Below, one piece after another: positions 8,237 to 16,579 of a stretch of 64,000 nucleotides of DNA (positions are counted from its first letter, which is position 1; each line of letters opens with the position of its first letter). Below the pieces are notes generated by a model. That model saw nothing but the letters and a program-made list of their open reading frames with translations, searched no databases and was not told the origin of the DNA. The stretch comes from Nocardioides sp. cx-173. GTDB taxonomy: Bacteria; Actinomycetota; Actinomycetes; Propionibacteriales; Nocardioidaceae. Position numbers and translations under genes: made by a program. Location of the stretch: NCBI RefSeq assembly GCF_021117365.1, contig NZ_CP088262.1, positions 1,674,001-1,738,000 on the forward strand. Reading direction: 5' to 3'.

Positions 8237-9160
8237 ATGGACACCGCGACGCTGCTCAAGGAGCTCGAGCCCACGGTCGAGGCCAACCTCGACCGGCACC
8301 TGGACGTGGCGCAGGAGTGGATGCCGCACGAGTACGTCCCGTGGGCCGAGGGCCGCAACTTCGCGCTCCTCGACGGCGAGCCGTGGTCGCTGGAGCAGTC
8401 GACGCTCTCGCCGATCGCCCGCACCGCGCTGGAGGTCAACCTCCTCACCGAGGACAACCTGCCCAGCTACCACCGCGAGGTCGAGCGTGCGTTCGGCCGG
8501 GACAGCGCGTGGGGGGAGTGGGTGAACCGGTGGACGGCCGAGGAGGGCCGCCATGCGTTCTGCATCCGCGACTACCTGCTGGTCACCCGCGGCGTCGACC
8601 CCGACGAGCTCGAGCGGGCGCGGATGCAGACCATGGAGGCCGGCTTCGACTCCGGTGACAAGCCGCTGCTGCACGTGTGCGCGTACGTGTCCTTCCAGGA
8701 GCTGGCGACCCGGGTCTCGCACCGCAACACCGGGCGGATCACCGAGGACCCGGTCGCCGAGCGGCTCCTCACCCGCGTCGCCAAGGACGAGAACCTGCAC
8801 ATGATCTTCTACCGCAACATCATCGAGGCCGCCCTGCAGCTCGCGCCCGGGCCCACGATGCGCGCCATCACCGACGAGGTCCTCGACTTCCAGATGCCCG
8901 GGGCGGTGATCCCCGGCTTCGCGCGCAAGGCGGTCCAGATGGCCCGGGCCGGGATCTACGACCTGCGGATCCACCACGACGACATCGTCCAGCCGCTGGT
9001 GCGGCAGTGGCGGCTCTTCGAGCTCGAGGGCCTCGACGAGGAGGGCGAGCGCGCCCGCGACGAGCTCGCCGCCGCGATGGCAGCGCTGGACGAGCAGGCC
9101 ACCCGCTTCGTCGAGCAGCGCGAGGCGGCCGCGGCCAAGCGCGCGGCGCGCCGGGCGTGA
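8237..9160 (+). CDS. Acyl-ACP desaturase (ferritin-like diiron)
   Basis: Soluble fatty-acid desaturase of 307 residues. All six diiron ligands of the stearoyl-ACP desaturase family are visible at the expected spacing: Glu72, Glu103 and His106 (EEGRH), Glu155, and Glu185 and His188 (DENLH). It inserts a cis double bond into acyl chains, needing ferredoxin and oxygen, and resembles mycobacterial DesA proteins. The start at 8237 is preferred over an upstream in-frame GTG because TAGGCC ends five bases before it. A tiny membrane-protein gene overlaps its stop (GTGA). Confidence 0.9.
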   Translation: MDTATLLKELEPTVEANLDRHLDVAQEWMPHEYVPWAEGRNFALLDGEPWSLEQSTLSPIARTALEVNLLTEDNLPSYHREVERAFGRDSAWGEWVNRWTAEEGRHAFCIRDYLLVTRGVDPDELERARMQTMEAGFDSGDKPLLHVCAYVSFQELATRVSHRNTGRITEDPVAERLLTRVAKDENLHMIFYRNIIEAALQLAPGPTMRAITDEVLDFQMPGAVIPGFARKAVQMARAGIYDLRIHHDDIVQPLVRQWRLFELEGLDEEGERARDELAAAMAALDEQATRFVEQREAAAAKRAARRA

Positions 9161-9342
9161 ACCAGCGGATCGAGGTGTGGCTGCTCGCGGTGATGTCGGG
9201 GTGCGCCCTCGTGCTGTTCGTCGCCGACGTGGCCGACGACCGCGCGGTGAGGTCGCTGCTCTGGTTGGCGGTCGCCCTCTTCTTCGCGGTCCTCGCCGTT
9301 CGCGCCGGACGGTCGGCGGCCCGGCGTCGCCGCAGAACGTAG
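9157..9342 (+). CDS. Small two-helix membrane protein
   Basis: A 61-residue protein starting at a GTG that overlaps the desaturase stop by four bases, so it is translationally coupled. Two hydrophobic spans, WLLAVMSGCALVLFVADV and SLLWLAVALFFAVLAV, flank a short charged loop (ADDRAVR), and the tail is a basic RAGRSAARRRRRT. It could anchor or assist the desaturase at the membrane, but that rests on position alone. No family is recognised. Confidence 0.6.
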   Translation: MNQRIEVWLLAVMSGCALVLFVADVADDRAVRSLLWLAVALFFAVLAVRAGRSAARRRRRT

Positions 9343-9384
9343 GCTCGGCCCTGCCCGCAGTACCCAGGCAGACCAGGAGGCGCC

Positions 9385-10191
9385 GTGCCCCACCCCGCAG
9401 CCCGACTGCGCACGATCCTGCCCGGCCCGAGCCGCGCCGCGGTCGGCGCCACGATCGCGGGCGGCGTGCTGACCGGTCTCGCGTCGGCGCCCGAGCGGGT
9501 GGGGCGGCTGTTCCGCCGGCGCTTCCCGACCGTGGCGGTCACCGGGATGACCGGCGTCGGCAAGACCCAGCTCGCCGACCGGCTCGCACGCCGTACGTCG
9601 GGCACCGGCGCGGGCGAGGTCGGCTCCGCGGTGATGGAGCGTCGGACCCGCCGCTCGGCGCGGCTGCACGGATTCCGCTTCCTGGTCGTGCCCGGGGACA
9701 ACGCGGCGACGCGGCTCGGTGCGCTCGACGAGGTGTTCCACGACGAGCCGGTCGACGGCGTGATCCACGTCGTCGCCAACGGCTACGCCACCCCGCGGCG
9801 TACGGCGGGCACCACCGGCTCGGCCACCGCCAGCCGGGAGGAGCAGCTCGCCGCGGAGCTCGAGGACTGGACGATCACCGCGCACCGGATCGCCTCGATG
9901 GCCGTGCGCCGCGGCAAGCCCGTGTGGCTGGTCATCGCCGTCACCAAGGTCGACCTGTACCCCGACGACCTCGACCAGGTCCTGGACTACTACTCACCGG
10001 GCAGCGGCTCGCCGTTCGGCGACAAGATCGACGAGCTCCGCGCGCTGGCCGGCGGCGCGCGGCTCTCGGTCGACGTGCTCCCCGTGTCCAGCCAGGGCGG
10101 CGAGCGCAGCTCGGCCGTCTCGGCCAAGAAGGCCTCCGCGATGGTCGACGCGCTCGCCACCCGGCTGGCCCAGCTCAGCGGCCACGTCTGA
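9385..10191 (+). CDS. Orphan P-loop GTPase-like protein
   Basis: A 268-residue protein with a classical P-loop GMTGVGKT (54-61), a possible G3 region VVPGDN (101-106), a TKVD G4 motif (187-190) that predicts guanine specificity, and PVSSQGG as a candidate G5. A weakly hydrophobic N-terminal stretch (AAVGATIAGGVLTGLASAP, 18-36) precedes the G domain. AGGAGG at 9375-9380 serves the GTG start. I cannot place it in a named GTPase family: Era, Obg and dynamin signatures are absent. It converges on the flavoprotein gene with one base between stops. Confidence 0.6.
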   Translation: MPHPAARLRTILPGPSRAAVGATIAGGVLTGLASAPERVGRLFRRRFPTVAVTGMTGVGKTQLADRLARRTSGTGAGEVGSAVMERRTRRSARLHGFRFLVVPGDNAATRLGALDEVFHDEPVDGVIHVVANGYATPRRTAGTTGSATASREEQLAAELEDWTITAHRIASMAVRRGKPVWLVIAVTKVDLYPDDLDQVLDYYSPGSGSPFGDKIDELRALAGGARLSVDVLPVSSQGGERSSAVSAKKASAMVDALATRLAQLSGHV

Positions 10192-10192
10192 C

Positions 10193-11494
10193 CTAGGCCG
10201 GGCCGACCGCCTGGGCGACGAGAGCGGCGGACAGGCCGACGTACGGCAGGCCGGCGCCGGGGGTGGCATGGGCTCCGGCGGTGTAGACGCCGGGGATCGG
10301 GGTGTCCGGCCCGAGCCGCTGGTGGACGGTCGCGCGGCCTTGCCACAGCACGCCGAGCGGCGAGCCGCCCCACTCGTCGACGAGCTGGCGCGGCGAGCGG
10401 TCGACGCGGGCGACGACGTGCTCGCGCACGTCCAGCCGGTGACGGGCCAGCGCGCGCAGCAGGTCCTCGGCCAGCCGGCCGCGTCCGTGCACCGTCCATG
10501 CGGTGCCCCCGGGAGGCGCCGTGCCGCCGTGCCTTACCACCAGCATCGGGTCGCCGTGCAGCACCAGCTCGTGGGGGACGTCGGGCACGTCGCCGTCCAG
10601 GCCGAGGTGGGCGACGACGGGCGGGATCGCCGGCATCGTGCGCTCGACGTACGGCGCGAGGGCGGGCAGTCGCCGGGGGTCGATGGCGACGACGACCACG
10701 TCGGCCGCGACCTCGCCGAGCTCGGTGCCGACCGCGGCGACCCGTCCCTCGCGCACGACCAGGTCGAGGGCTCGGGTGAGGCGCAGCACGGTCACGCCGC
10801 GGGTGGCGAGCCGGGCCTCCAGCGCGGCGGCGAGCCGGGCCATGCCGCCGGTGATGGTCCAGGCGTCGAAGCGCTGCTCGAGGTAGGCGTGCAGGCCGGC
10901 CCAGGCCGGCACGTTGCGCAGGTCGTGACCGGCGGCGACGAACGGGTGCCCGGCGACCAGCGCGAGCCGGTCGTCGCGGAACGCGCGGCGCAGCCGCTTG
11001 TGCAGGGTCTCGCGGCTGTGCAGCCGCGCCGCGACCTGCTTCGGCAGGCGGTCGCGGTCCCACGGGACCTCGAAGTAGCCGCGGCGCAGGACCTCCCAGT
11101 CGTCCGCGAAGGAGGCGACGTGGTCGACCCAGGCCTGGCCGAGCCCGGGCCCGAGCTCGTCGAACGCCGCGAGCTGGGCACCGCGGGTGCCCCCGGGCAG
11201 CCGCACCGACGTGCCGTCCACGAAGCGGTGCTCGCGGATCACGTCCAGCGGGACCAGGTCGAGCTCCCGCTCGACGGGCCGCCCGGACTTGCGGAACAGG
11301 TCGCGGATCACCGCGGGCAGCAGGGTCGCGGTGGCCGCCGCGTCCCAGGTGTAGCCGGCCTCCGACTCGGTCCCGAGCGCGCCGCCCAGGGTGTCGGTGG
11401 CCTCGAGCAGGGTCACCTCGTGGCCGAGCTTGGCGAGCCGCGCGGCCGAGGCGAGCCCGCCGTAGCCACCCCCGACCACCACCACCCGCGCCAT
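10193..11494 (-). CDS. FAD-dependent oxidoreductase, CrtI/phytoene desaturase-like
   Basis: Protein of 433 residues with the N-terminal dinucleotide-binding fold VVVGGGYGGLASAARLAKLGHEVTLLEA. A C-terminal GVYTAGAHATPGAGLPYVGLSAALVAQ segment is the FAD-contacting end typical of CrtI and protoporphyrinogen-oxidase-like proteins. It may desaturate or isomerise a carotenoid or other polyene, but no crt gene is nearby. TAGGTT (11501-11506) ends six bases before the ATG, so it is leaderless with its own promoter, only 17 bases after the upstream ATP-grasp gene. Confidence 0.83.
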   Translation of the reverse strand: MARVVVVGGGYGGLASAARLAKLGHEVTLLEATDTLGGALGTESEAGYTWDAAATATLLPAVIRDLFRKSGRPVERELDLVPLDVIREHRFVDGTSVRLPGGTRGAQLAAFDELGPGLGQAWVDHVASFADDWEVLRRGYFEVPWDRDRLPKQVAARLHSRETLHKRLRRAFRDDRLALVAGHPFVAAGHDLRNVPAWAGLHAYLEQRFDAWTITGGMARLAAALEARLATRGVTVLRLTRALDLVVREGRVAAVGTELGEVAADVVVVAIDPRRLPALAPYVERTMPAIPPVVAHLGLDGDVPDVPHELVLHGDPMLVVRHGGTAPPGGTAWTVHGRGRLAEDLLRALARHRLDVREHVVARVDRSPRQLVDEWGGSPLGVLWQGRATVHQRLGPDTPIPGVYTAGAHATPGAGLPYVGLSAALVAQAVGPA

Positions 11495-11511
11495 GCGGCC
11501 AACCTACCGAC

Positions 11512-12915
11512 CTAGCGGCGTACCTCGGGGGCGGGCTCGACCGCGCCGAAGCCGGTGCCGTACTCGCGGTCCATCAGGCGCAGCAGCCCGGCCGTCACCG
11601 TCGCCAGGCGCTGCCCGCGGACGAGGGCGGCACACGGGTCGACCTTGGCGAACAGCCCGGTCACGGTGTCGGCGGCGACCAAGGTGTGGCCGGTGTCGCC
11701 CTCGCCGACCGAGAAGTCCCGGCCGTCCCAGTCGAGTGGCCGCGTGACGCTGCCGCCCACCGTGGCCGGGCCCTCGTGCACCGCGACCGCCTTGCCGGCT
11801 CGCGACTCGTCCATCAGCGACACCAGCGACTCGAGGTCCTCGGGGGTGAGCCCGGTGTCGAGGCCCAGCACCAGGTGCGACTGCAGCAGCGTGAAGAGGC
11901 CGCGGTCCACCTCGGCGACCAGCGTCGCGCCCGCCGACATCCGGGTGTTGAGCTCGGTGGGCAGGAAGCCGTCGGCGGTGAGCACGCCGTCGACCCCGAA
12001 CGCGCCGCGGTAGCCGTGGGCCTGCGCGAGGTGCGCGCCCACCCGGCGTACGACGTCGCGCATGGCCTCGCGGTCGTCGTCCGGCGGGTCCCACGTGGTG
12101 CCGATGCCGCCGTAGACGAAGCGCCGCGTCGTGGGGTCGCGCAGCGTCGCGATCTCGACCGGCCGGAACGCCGCGGTCCCGCCGGGGAGCACGACGCCGT
12201 GGATCGAGCACGGCACCCCTTCGAGGAACGGCATCACCCGCACCCGGTCGCACCGCGGCCGGAAGAACCCCAGCGCCGCCTCCCGGTCGCGCTCGTCGCG
12301 CACCCACCGCACGTAGTTGCCCGAGCCGTTGAACCCGTCGCGCGCGTCGCCCGACCACACCGCGCCGAGCGGCCCGGCGAGCGCCTCGGTCGCCGCGGCG
12401 AGCGCGGCGCGCTCGTTGACGACCACCGCGTACGGCGCCCGGTCGACGCCGGCCGCGTCCCAGAGGCCGTCGGCGAGCATCTTGTCCTCGAGCGCGAGGT
12501 AGGCCGCCGGGCGGCCGTAGAGCACCGGGCGGCCGTCGATCGGCTCGTCGGTCGTGACGAACGGGTTGGCGAACCACGCGCCGCGCCGCTCGGGGTCGAA
12601 GCGCTCGACAGCGCTCCGGGCGCCCGGCGGCAGCTCGCGGGCCATCCGGTCCATGAGGCGCAGCTCGTCGGTGACCGAGTCGGCGGCGGGAGCGAGGATC
12701 TCCACGAGCCGCGAGTCCTCGAGCTCGGGCACCGTGCCGGCGCCGGTGCCGGTGGAGACGACCAGCACCGGGCAGCCCAACCCGCGCAGCCAGCTGACCG
12801 TGGCGGCGACGCCCGCCAGGACGGCGGGGCCCACGACGATCGGCCGGCCGGCGTACAGCGCGGCGAGCCGCTCGGTCACCGCGGCGCGCGTCCGGGGGTC
12901 GGCGAGATCCGGCAT
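11512..12915 (-). CDS. ATP-grasp superfamily protein (carboxylate-amine ligase-like)
   Basis: Protein of 467 residues. The central part carries ATP-grasp features: LEDKMLADGLWDAAGV, the lysine-poor strand APYAVVVNE, MPFLEGVPCSIHGVVL and FGVDGVLTADGFLPTELNTRMSAG, where the last Glu and Asn are the usual magnesium ligands. Members join a carboxylate to an amine or thiol; the substrates are unknown here. Its -10, TAGCGT (12922-12927), begins with the TAG stop codon of the upstream DUF4126 gene, and the ATG lies six bases on. No linked biosynthetic cluster is visible. Confidence 0.68.
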   Translation of the reverse strand: MPDLADPRTRAAVTERLAALYAGRPIVVGPAVLAGVAATVSWLRGLGCPVLVVSTGTGAGTVPELEDSRLVEILAPAADSVTDELRLMDRMARELPPGARSAVERFDPERRGAWFANPFVTTDEPIDGRPVLYGRPAAYLALEDKMLADGLWDAAGVDRAPYAVVVNERAALAAATEALAGPLGAVWSGDARDGFNGSGNYVRWVRDERDREAALGFFRPRCDRVRVMPFLEGVPCSIHGVVLPGGTAAFRPVEIATLRDPTTRRFVYGGIGTTWDPPDDDREAMRDVVRRVGAHLAQAHGYRGAFGVDGVLTADGFLPTELNTRMSAGATLVAEVDRGLFTLLQSHLVLGLDTGLTPEDLESLVSLMDESRAGKAVAVHEGPATVGGSVTRPLDWDGRDFSVGEGDTGHTLVAADTVTGLFAKVDPCAALVRGQRLATVTAGLLRLMDREYGTGFGAVEPAPEVRR

Positions 12916-12921
12916 GCGAGG

Positions 12922-12927
12922 ACGCTA
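12922..12927 (-). promoter_or_regulatory. -10 element overlapping the upstream stop codon
   Basis: TAGCGT read on the minus strand: its first three bases are the stop codon of the DUF4126 gene, and the ATP-grasp ATG follows after six bases. End of one gene and leaderless start of the next share the same bases. Confidence 0.5.
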
Positions 12928-13520
12928 GGCGACCGCGCGCGGACTCGCGACCTGTTTGCCGCGCAGCCGCCGCCACCCGCGGCGGATGAGCCGGGCGGCG
13001 AGGAGGAGCACGACCAGCCCGACGGCCAGCAGCACCCCGGCGACCGCGGCGGCCGCGGCGGGGTGCTCGATCGCGAACCACACCAGCGCCAGCACCACCA
13101 CGTCCTCGGTGATGCTGGCGCCGATGTTGGTGACCGGCTCGGGGGAGGAGTTGATCGCCAGCCGGCTGCCGGCCTTGACCAGGTGCGAGAGGAGCGCCGT
13201 GCCGCCGCCGACCGCGCCGTTGACCGCCTGGGCGAGCGAGTCGGCATCTCCGGCGAGGAGCACCCCGATGACGGCACCGGCTGTGGGGCGGATCACCGTG
13301 GACACGACGTCCCAGCCGGAGTCGACGAACGGGATCTTGTCGGCCACGAACTCCATCGCGTAGAGGAAGCCCGCGACCGCCAGCACCTCCCACGCCCCAG
13401 CACGTCCGGGATCTCGCTCGACCCGCTCACCCTCTCGGCGATGCCGAGCACCAGCACGACCAGGTAGGCGTTGACGCCGCTGGCCCAGCCGCTCGAGAAC
13501 GCCAGGGGGAGGGACTCCAT
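12925..13520 (-). pseudogene. DUF4126-like membrane protein with a -1 frameshift
   Basis: The N-terminal 42 codons (MESLPLAFSSGWASGVNAY...SSEIPDVLG) and the rest (WEVLAVAGFLYAMEFVADK...) lie in different frames that join near 13393. Restoring one G, so that CTG-GGG-CGG-TGG is read, gives a continuous protein of about 198 residues with several membrane spans, matching DUF4126. The family has no known function. The break could be a real inactivating mutation or a sequencing error in a G-rich run. Everything else is intact: the leaderless -10 TAGCCT (13527-13532), the ATG six bases later, and a TAG stop that doubles as the next -10. An intact copy in the organism is therefore possible. Confidence 0.72.
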
Positions 13521-13526
13521 CCCCGG

Positions 13527-13532
13527 AGGCTA
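13527..13532 (-). promoter_or_regulatory. -10 element overlapping the upstream stop codon (second case)
   Basis: TAGCCT on the minus strand begins with the stop codon of the sigma-linked membrane protein (13530-13532) and ends six bases before the DUF4126 ATG at 13520. It is the same layout as at 12922-12927, one gene upstream. Confidence 0.5.
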
Positions 13533-14510
13533 GCCCGCCGGAGACGGCTCCACGCCCGGCGACATCGGGCCCGTGTCGCCGGCCGGGCCCCCGTCGCCGC
13601 CCTCGGCGTCCGGCTCGTCGAAGGTCCCGCAGGTGACGGTGCCCGGCAGCACGAAGCCGGGGCAGCCGCTGGCCGGGTCCGGCTCGGGGGCCGGGATGAC
13701 CACCTGCGGGTCGGTCCCGAGCTCCGCGAGGTCGGCCTGGGGCACCTGGAACGCCGCCCGCGCCGCCTGCTCCGACGACGCCTTGACCGTCTCGCTCACG
13801 TAGGTCACGAAGGTCTCGGACTTGATGACCTTCACCCGCCGCTCGAACCACAGCCGGTCGGGGTCGATCGTCGCCAGCTGGTCGCGCTCGACGGCCATGA
13901 ACGTGGCGCCGCCGTACGGCCGCAGCGCCCACAGGTTGCTGATGACGACGCTCCCGTCGTCGCGCACGTCGACCGCGCACTCCAGGTAGAAGCCGCCCTC
14001 CAGGCTCTCCTCGCAGTACCTCTGTGCGCTGCCCTCGGCCTCGCTCCGGGCATGCGCGAGGTCGACGGAGAGCCGGTGGTCGGAGGTGCCGCCGTAGGAG
14101 AGCGTCATCCCGCTCGCGCGGTCCCACCACTTCGGCGGGAGGGCGGCACCCTGGTTGTCGCCGGCGTGGAACGTCGCCTCGCCGAGGTCCTCGACGCTGC
14201 GCTCGAACACCGCCCGCGACTCCTCCTCGAGGATCCGCGGCATCTGGGCGGCGTCGTAGTCCTCCAGGAAGGCCGCCGTGGCGGGGTCGACGGCGGTCGA
14301 GTGCCCGCGGGCCGTGTCGCCGTCGAGGACCTGGGGCACGGTGATCGCGCCGACGGCGAGGACGGCGAGCGCGGCGCCGCCCGCGGCCAGGCGCCGGTGG
14401 CGGACGGTACGGCGCCCGCCCCGCACGACGGTGTCGGGGGAGAGGGCGAAGGGCGGCTCGTCGGAGGCGACGTGGTCGCGGACGAGGGTGGTCAGGTCGT
14501 GCTCGGTCAT
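13530..14510 (-). CDS. Single-pass membrane protein paired with SigE-type sigma factor
   Basis: A 326-residue protein overlapping the sigma-factor stop by ATGA, the position of anti-sigma factors and their relatives. A cytosolic N-terminus of about 40 residues (MTEHDLTTLVRDHVASDEPP) is followed by one membrane span (RLAAGGAALAVLAVGAITVP). A long extracytoplasmic part has three cysteines and an Asp/Pro/Gly-rich tail. No zinc-binding HxxxCxxC motif of ZAS anti-sigma factors is seen. Control of the sigma factor is therefore inferred from context. The stop TAG overlaps the next gene's -10. Confidence 0.6.
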   Translation of the reverse strand: MTEHDLTTLVRDHVASDEPPFALSPDTVVRGGRRTVRHRRLAAGGAALAVLAVGAITVPQVLDGDTARGHSTAVDPATAAFLEDYDAAQMPRILEEESRAVFERSVEDLGEATFHAGDNQGAALPPKWWDRASGMTLSYGGTSDHRLSVDLAHARSEAEGSAQRYCEESLEGGFYLECAVDVRDDGSVVISNLWALRPYGGATFMAVERDQLATIDPDRLWFERRVKVIKSETFVTYVSETVKASSEQAARAAFQVPQADLAELGTDPQVVIPAPEPDPASGCPGFVLPGTVTCGTFDEPDAEGGDGGPAGDTGPMSPGVEPSPAG

Positions 14511-15001
14511 CGGGGCTCCTCGGTGAGGACGAGATCGGGAAGGTGGGTGCGCAGGGTGTCGAGCGCGCGCGAGGTCTGGCTCTTCACGGTGCCCTCGGCG
14601 ATGGACAGGGTCCGGGCCACGTCGGCGACCGAGAGGTCGTCGAGGAAGCGCAGCGCGACGATCGCGCGCTGCCGCGGCGGCAGGAGCGCCAAGGCCCGGC
14701 CCACGTCCAGCGGGCCTTCGCCCGTCGGCTGGACCCGTTCCGGCAGCACCTCGGTGGGGTGCTCCGGGGCGTGGCGGCGCAGGTGGCTCAGGCACTGGTT
14801 CACCACGGTCCTGCGGGCGTAGGCCTCGGCCGACTCCCGCCGGATGCGCGGCCAGGCGGCGTACAGCTTCACGAACGCCTGCTGGGTGAGGTCCTCGGCC
14901 GTGTGCCAGTCGCGCACGATGAGGTAGGCGGTCCGCCTCAGGGCGGGCCCGCGGGCGAGGAAGAACTCCGAGAAGTCCTGCTCGCGTCGGTCACGTCGCA
15001 T
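14507..15001 (-). CDS. SigE-family ECF RNA polymerase sigma factor
   Basis: A 164-residue ECF sigma factor. Region 2 lies in FFLARGPALRRTAYLIVRDWHTAEDLTQQAFVKLYAAWPRI. Region 4 lies in ALLPPRQRAIVALRFLDDLSVADVARTLSIAEGTVKSQTSRALDTLR, with the helix-turn-helix in its second half. It should direct RNA polymerase to a small regulon, probably including its own operon. GGAG about six bases before the ATG serves as ribosome-binding site. It is co-translated with the membrane protein downstream. The signal it answers to is unknown. Confidence 0.88.
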   Translation of the reverse strand: MRRDRREQDFSEFFLARGPALRRTAYLIVRDWHTAEDLTQQAFVKLYAAWPRIRRESAEAYARRTVVNQCLSHLRRHAPEHPTEVLPERVQPTGEGPLDVGRALALLPPRQRAIVALRFLDDLSVADVARTLSIAEGTVKSQTSRALDTLRTHLPDLVLTEEPR

Positions 15002-15081
15002 CGCTGCTCCGTCGGGTCGGTGTCAGGTCACCCTCTCTACGCCGCGCGAGACCTGCGGGGTTCGCACGGCGGCGGAGTTTC

Positions 15082-15435
15082 TCACTCCGCGGCGATGACC
15101 CGCGCCAGCGACTGAGGGTCGCGGCCGACGACGGTGGTGCCGTCGGCGGCGGTGACGATGGGGCGCTGCAGGGCGCGCGGATGGGCGGCGAGCGCCTCGA
15201 GCCAGGCGTCGCGGTGGGCCGCCTCGCGCGGCAGGTCGATGCCCTCCTCGGCCGCCTCCTTCGACCGCGCCACGTCCCAGGGCTCCAGGCCGAGCCGGCC
15301 CACGACCTCGGCGAGCTCGGCGGCGCTCGGCGGGTCCTCGAGGTAGCGGCGCACGGTGTAGCCGACGCCCGCGGCGTCCAGCTCGGCGACCGCGGTGCGG
15401 CACTTCGAGCACGCCGGGTTGAGCCAGATCTCCAT
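15082..15435 (-). CDS. arsC: ArsC/Spx-family reductase
   Basis: Thioredoxin-fold protein of 117 residues starting MEIWLNPACSKCRTAVAELD. Cys9 and Cys12 form a CxxC at the position of the ArsC active cysteine, RRYLEDPPSAAEL is the family's second strand/helix, and LQRPIV is the conserved cis-proline stretch. It could reduce arsenate with glutaredoxin- or mycothiol-type help, or be one of the uncharacterised YffB/Spx-like relatives; no arsR or arsenite exporter is nearby, so arsenic resistance is unproven. Its ATG shares one base with the upstream stop (TGATG). Confidence 0.75.
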   Translation of the reverse strand: MEIWLNPACSKCRTAVAELDAAGVGYTVRRYLEDPPSAAELAEVVGRLGLEPWDVARSKEAAEEGIDLPREAAHRDAWLEALAAHPRALQRPIVTAADGTTVVGRDPQSLARVIAAE

Positions 15436-15908
15436 CACTCCACCTCCACCGCCGTCGCGCCGGTGAGCGCGACGAGCTCGTCGTAGCTCGTCGAGAAGAC
15501 CGCGGCCGGGTGGCCGGCGGCGGCCCACACGACGTCGTAGCGCCGCAGCCAGGTGTCGAGGTACGTCGGCACCGGCGCCGGGTGGCCGATCGGGGACACC
15601 CCGCCGATCACCTGACCGGTGTGCTCGCGCACGAAGTCCGGCTTCGCCCGCGTCAGCCCGGGCACGCCGATGCGCTCGGCGACCAGTGCGGTGTCCACCC
15701 GGTGGGCGCCCGAGGTGAGGATCAGGACCGGGGTGCCGGCCGCGTCGAAGAGCAGGCTGTTGGCGATCGCGCCCACCTCGCATCCCAGGGCCTCGGCGGC
15801 GAGTGCGGCGGTGTGCACGGAGTCGGGCAGAATGACGATGTTTCCCGTCCCGCCGCGGTTGGCATGCTCCGTGCGGAACCGGGCGATGCTCGGGTGCTCC
15901 GTCGTCAT
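15435..15908 (-). CDS. YbaK/EbsC-type aminoacyl-tRNA deacylase homologue, lysine-less
   Basis: A 157-residue protein of the YbaK/ProX editing-domain fold (IVILPDSVHTAALAAEALGCEVGAIANSLLF, VLILTSGAHRVD, VIGGVSPIGHP). True YbaK has Lys in the strand LKTLV; here the aligned position is Asn50 (ANSLLF), a subtype I recall as common in actinobacteria. It probably hydrolyses some mischarged aminoacyl-tRNA, specificity unknown. TAGGGT ends seven bases before the ATG. It is coupled to arsC by TGATG. A second, lysine-containing copy lies at 57614-58108. Confidence 0.75.
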   Translation of the reverse strand: MTTEHPSIARFRTEHANRGGTGNIVILPDSVHTAALAAEALGCEVGAIANSLLFDAAGTPVLILTSGAHRVDTALVAERIGVPGLTRAKPDFVREHTGQVIGGVSPIGHPAPVPTYLDTWLRRYDVVWAAAGHPAAVFSTSYDELVALTGATAVEVE

Positions 15909-15956
15909 GTCCGCGACCCTAGCGACCACCACCGCCACAGAGAGACCAGGTTTCCC

Positions 15957-16424
15957 ATGGACCACCAGCTGGACGAGCTGCCGGCTGCGCCGCGCTCGGT
16001 GAACCTCGTCGTCTGGCTCGTCGTGGTCCTCGTGGTCGTCGGGGCCGCGGTGACCGTGCTGACGGCGCTCGAGCGCGATGCGCTGATCGAGGCCTGGTCC
16101 GTGGGTCACCCCGAGGACAGCGCGATCCAGCCGCCGGCGTTCGTGCCGGTGGCGGTCGTCCTGTACGTCGTGTTCGCCGGCCTGCTCCTGGTGCTGCTGC
16201 CGTTCCTCAAGACCGCCCACAACTGGGCCCGGTGGTCGTTGGTGTCGCTGGTCGTCGTGATCGTGCTGGCCACCGTGGCCAGCCTGCGCACGGACCCGCC
16301 GATGCTGTTCGTCCTGTGCGCCGTGGCCTCGCTGCCGCTCAACGCGGCGATCCTCTACGCCTTGCTGCACCGCGACACGGGCGCGTTCGTGCACGCCGAC
16401 CACCACGCCCCCGCCCGCCTCTGA
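15957..16424 (+). CDS. Four-helix integral membrane protein
   Basis: A 155-residue protein with four predicted membrane spans: VNLVVWLVVVLVVVGAAVTVLTAL; FVPVAVVLYVVFAGLLLVLLPF; WSLVSLVVVIVLATVASL; and MLFVLCAVASLPLNAAILYAL. A 35-residue loop separates the first two. The N-terminus is acidic and proline-containing, the C-terminus histidine-rich (HADHHAPARL). The gene stands alone, divergent from the YbaK-like gene by about 50 bases. It looks like a DUF-type small actinobacterial membrane protein; no function can be assigned. Confidence 0.6.
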   Translation: MDHQLDELPAAPRSVNLVVWLVVVLVVVGAAVTVLTALERDALIEAWSVGHPEDSAIQPPAFVPVAVVLYVVFAGLLLVLLPFLKTAHNWARWSLVSLVVVIVLATVASLRTDPPMLFVLCAVASLPLNAAILYALLHRDTGAFVHADHHAPARL

Positions 16425-16453
16425 CGCAGTCCGAGACGTCTCCGGCCGCGCTC

Positions 16454-16508
16454 TTGACGCGCTGTCGGTGGGCGGGTGTACCTTGAGGGCGTTCGAACAT
16501 CTGTTCGA
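16454..16508 (+). promoter_or_regulatory. LexA promoter module 1 of the SOS mutagenesis island
   Basis: TTGACG (16454-16459), a 19-base spacer, TACCTT (16479-16484) and, eight bases on, a perfect SOS box TCGAAC-ATCT-GTTCGA (16493-16508). The box lies over the expected start of transcription, where LexA would block initiation or escape. The layout is repeated base for base in spacing at 17366-17420. Confidence 0.85.
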
Positions 16509-16579
16509 ACACGTCGGCGGGGACGACCTCGACCCCCGTCCCCGCCGGCACCCGGGGTCACGGTGCGAGGAGGACGAGC

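Noticed and set aside
5743..8658. A 971-codon plus-strand frame over the helicase, oxidoreductase and desaturase genes
   Set aside because: It crosses three well-supported genes in the wrong frame or strand and has no recognisable domain.
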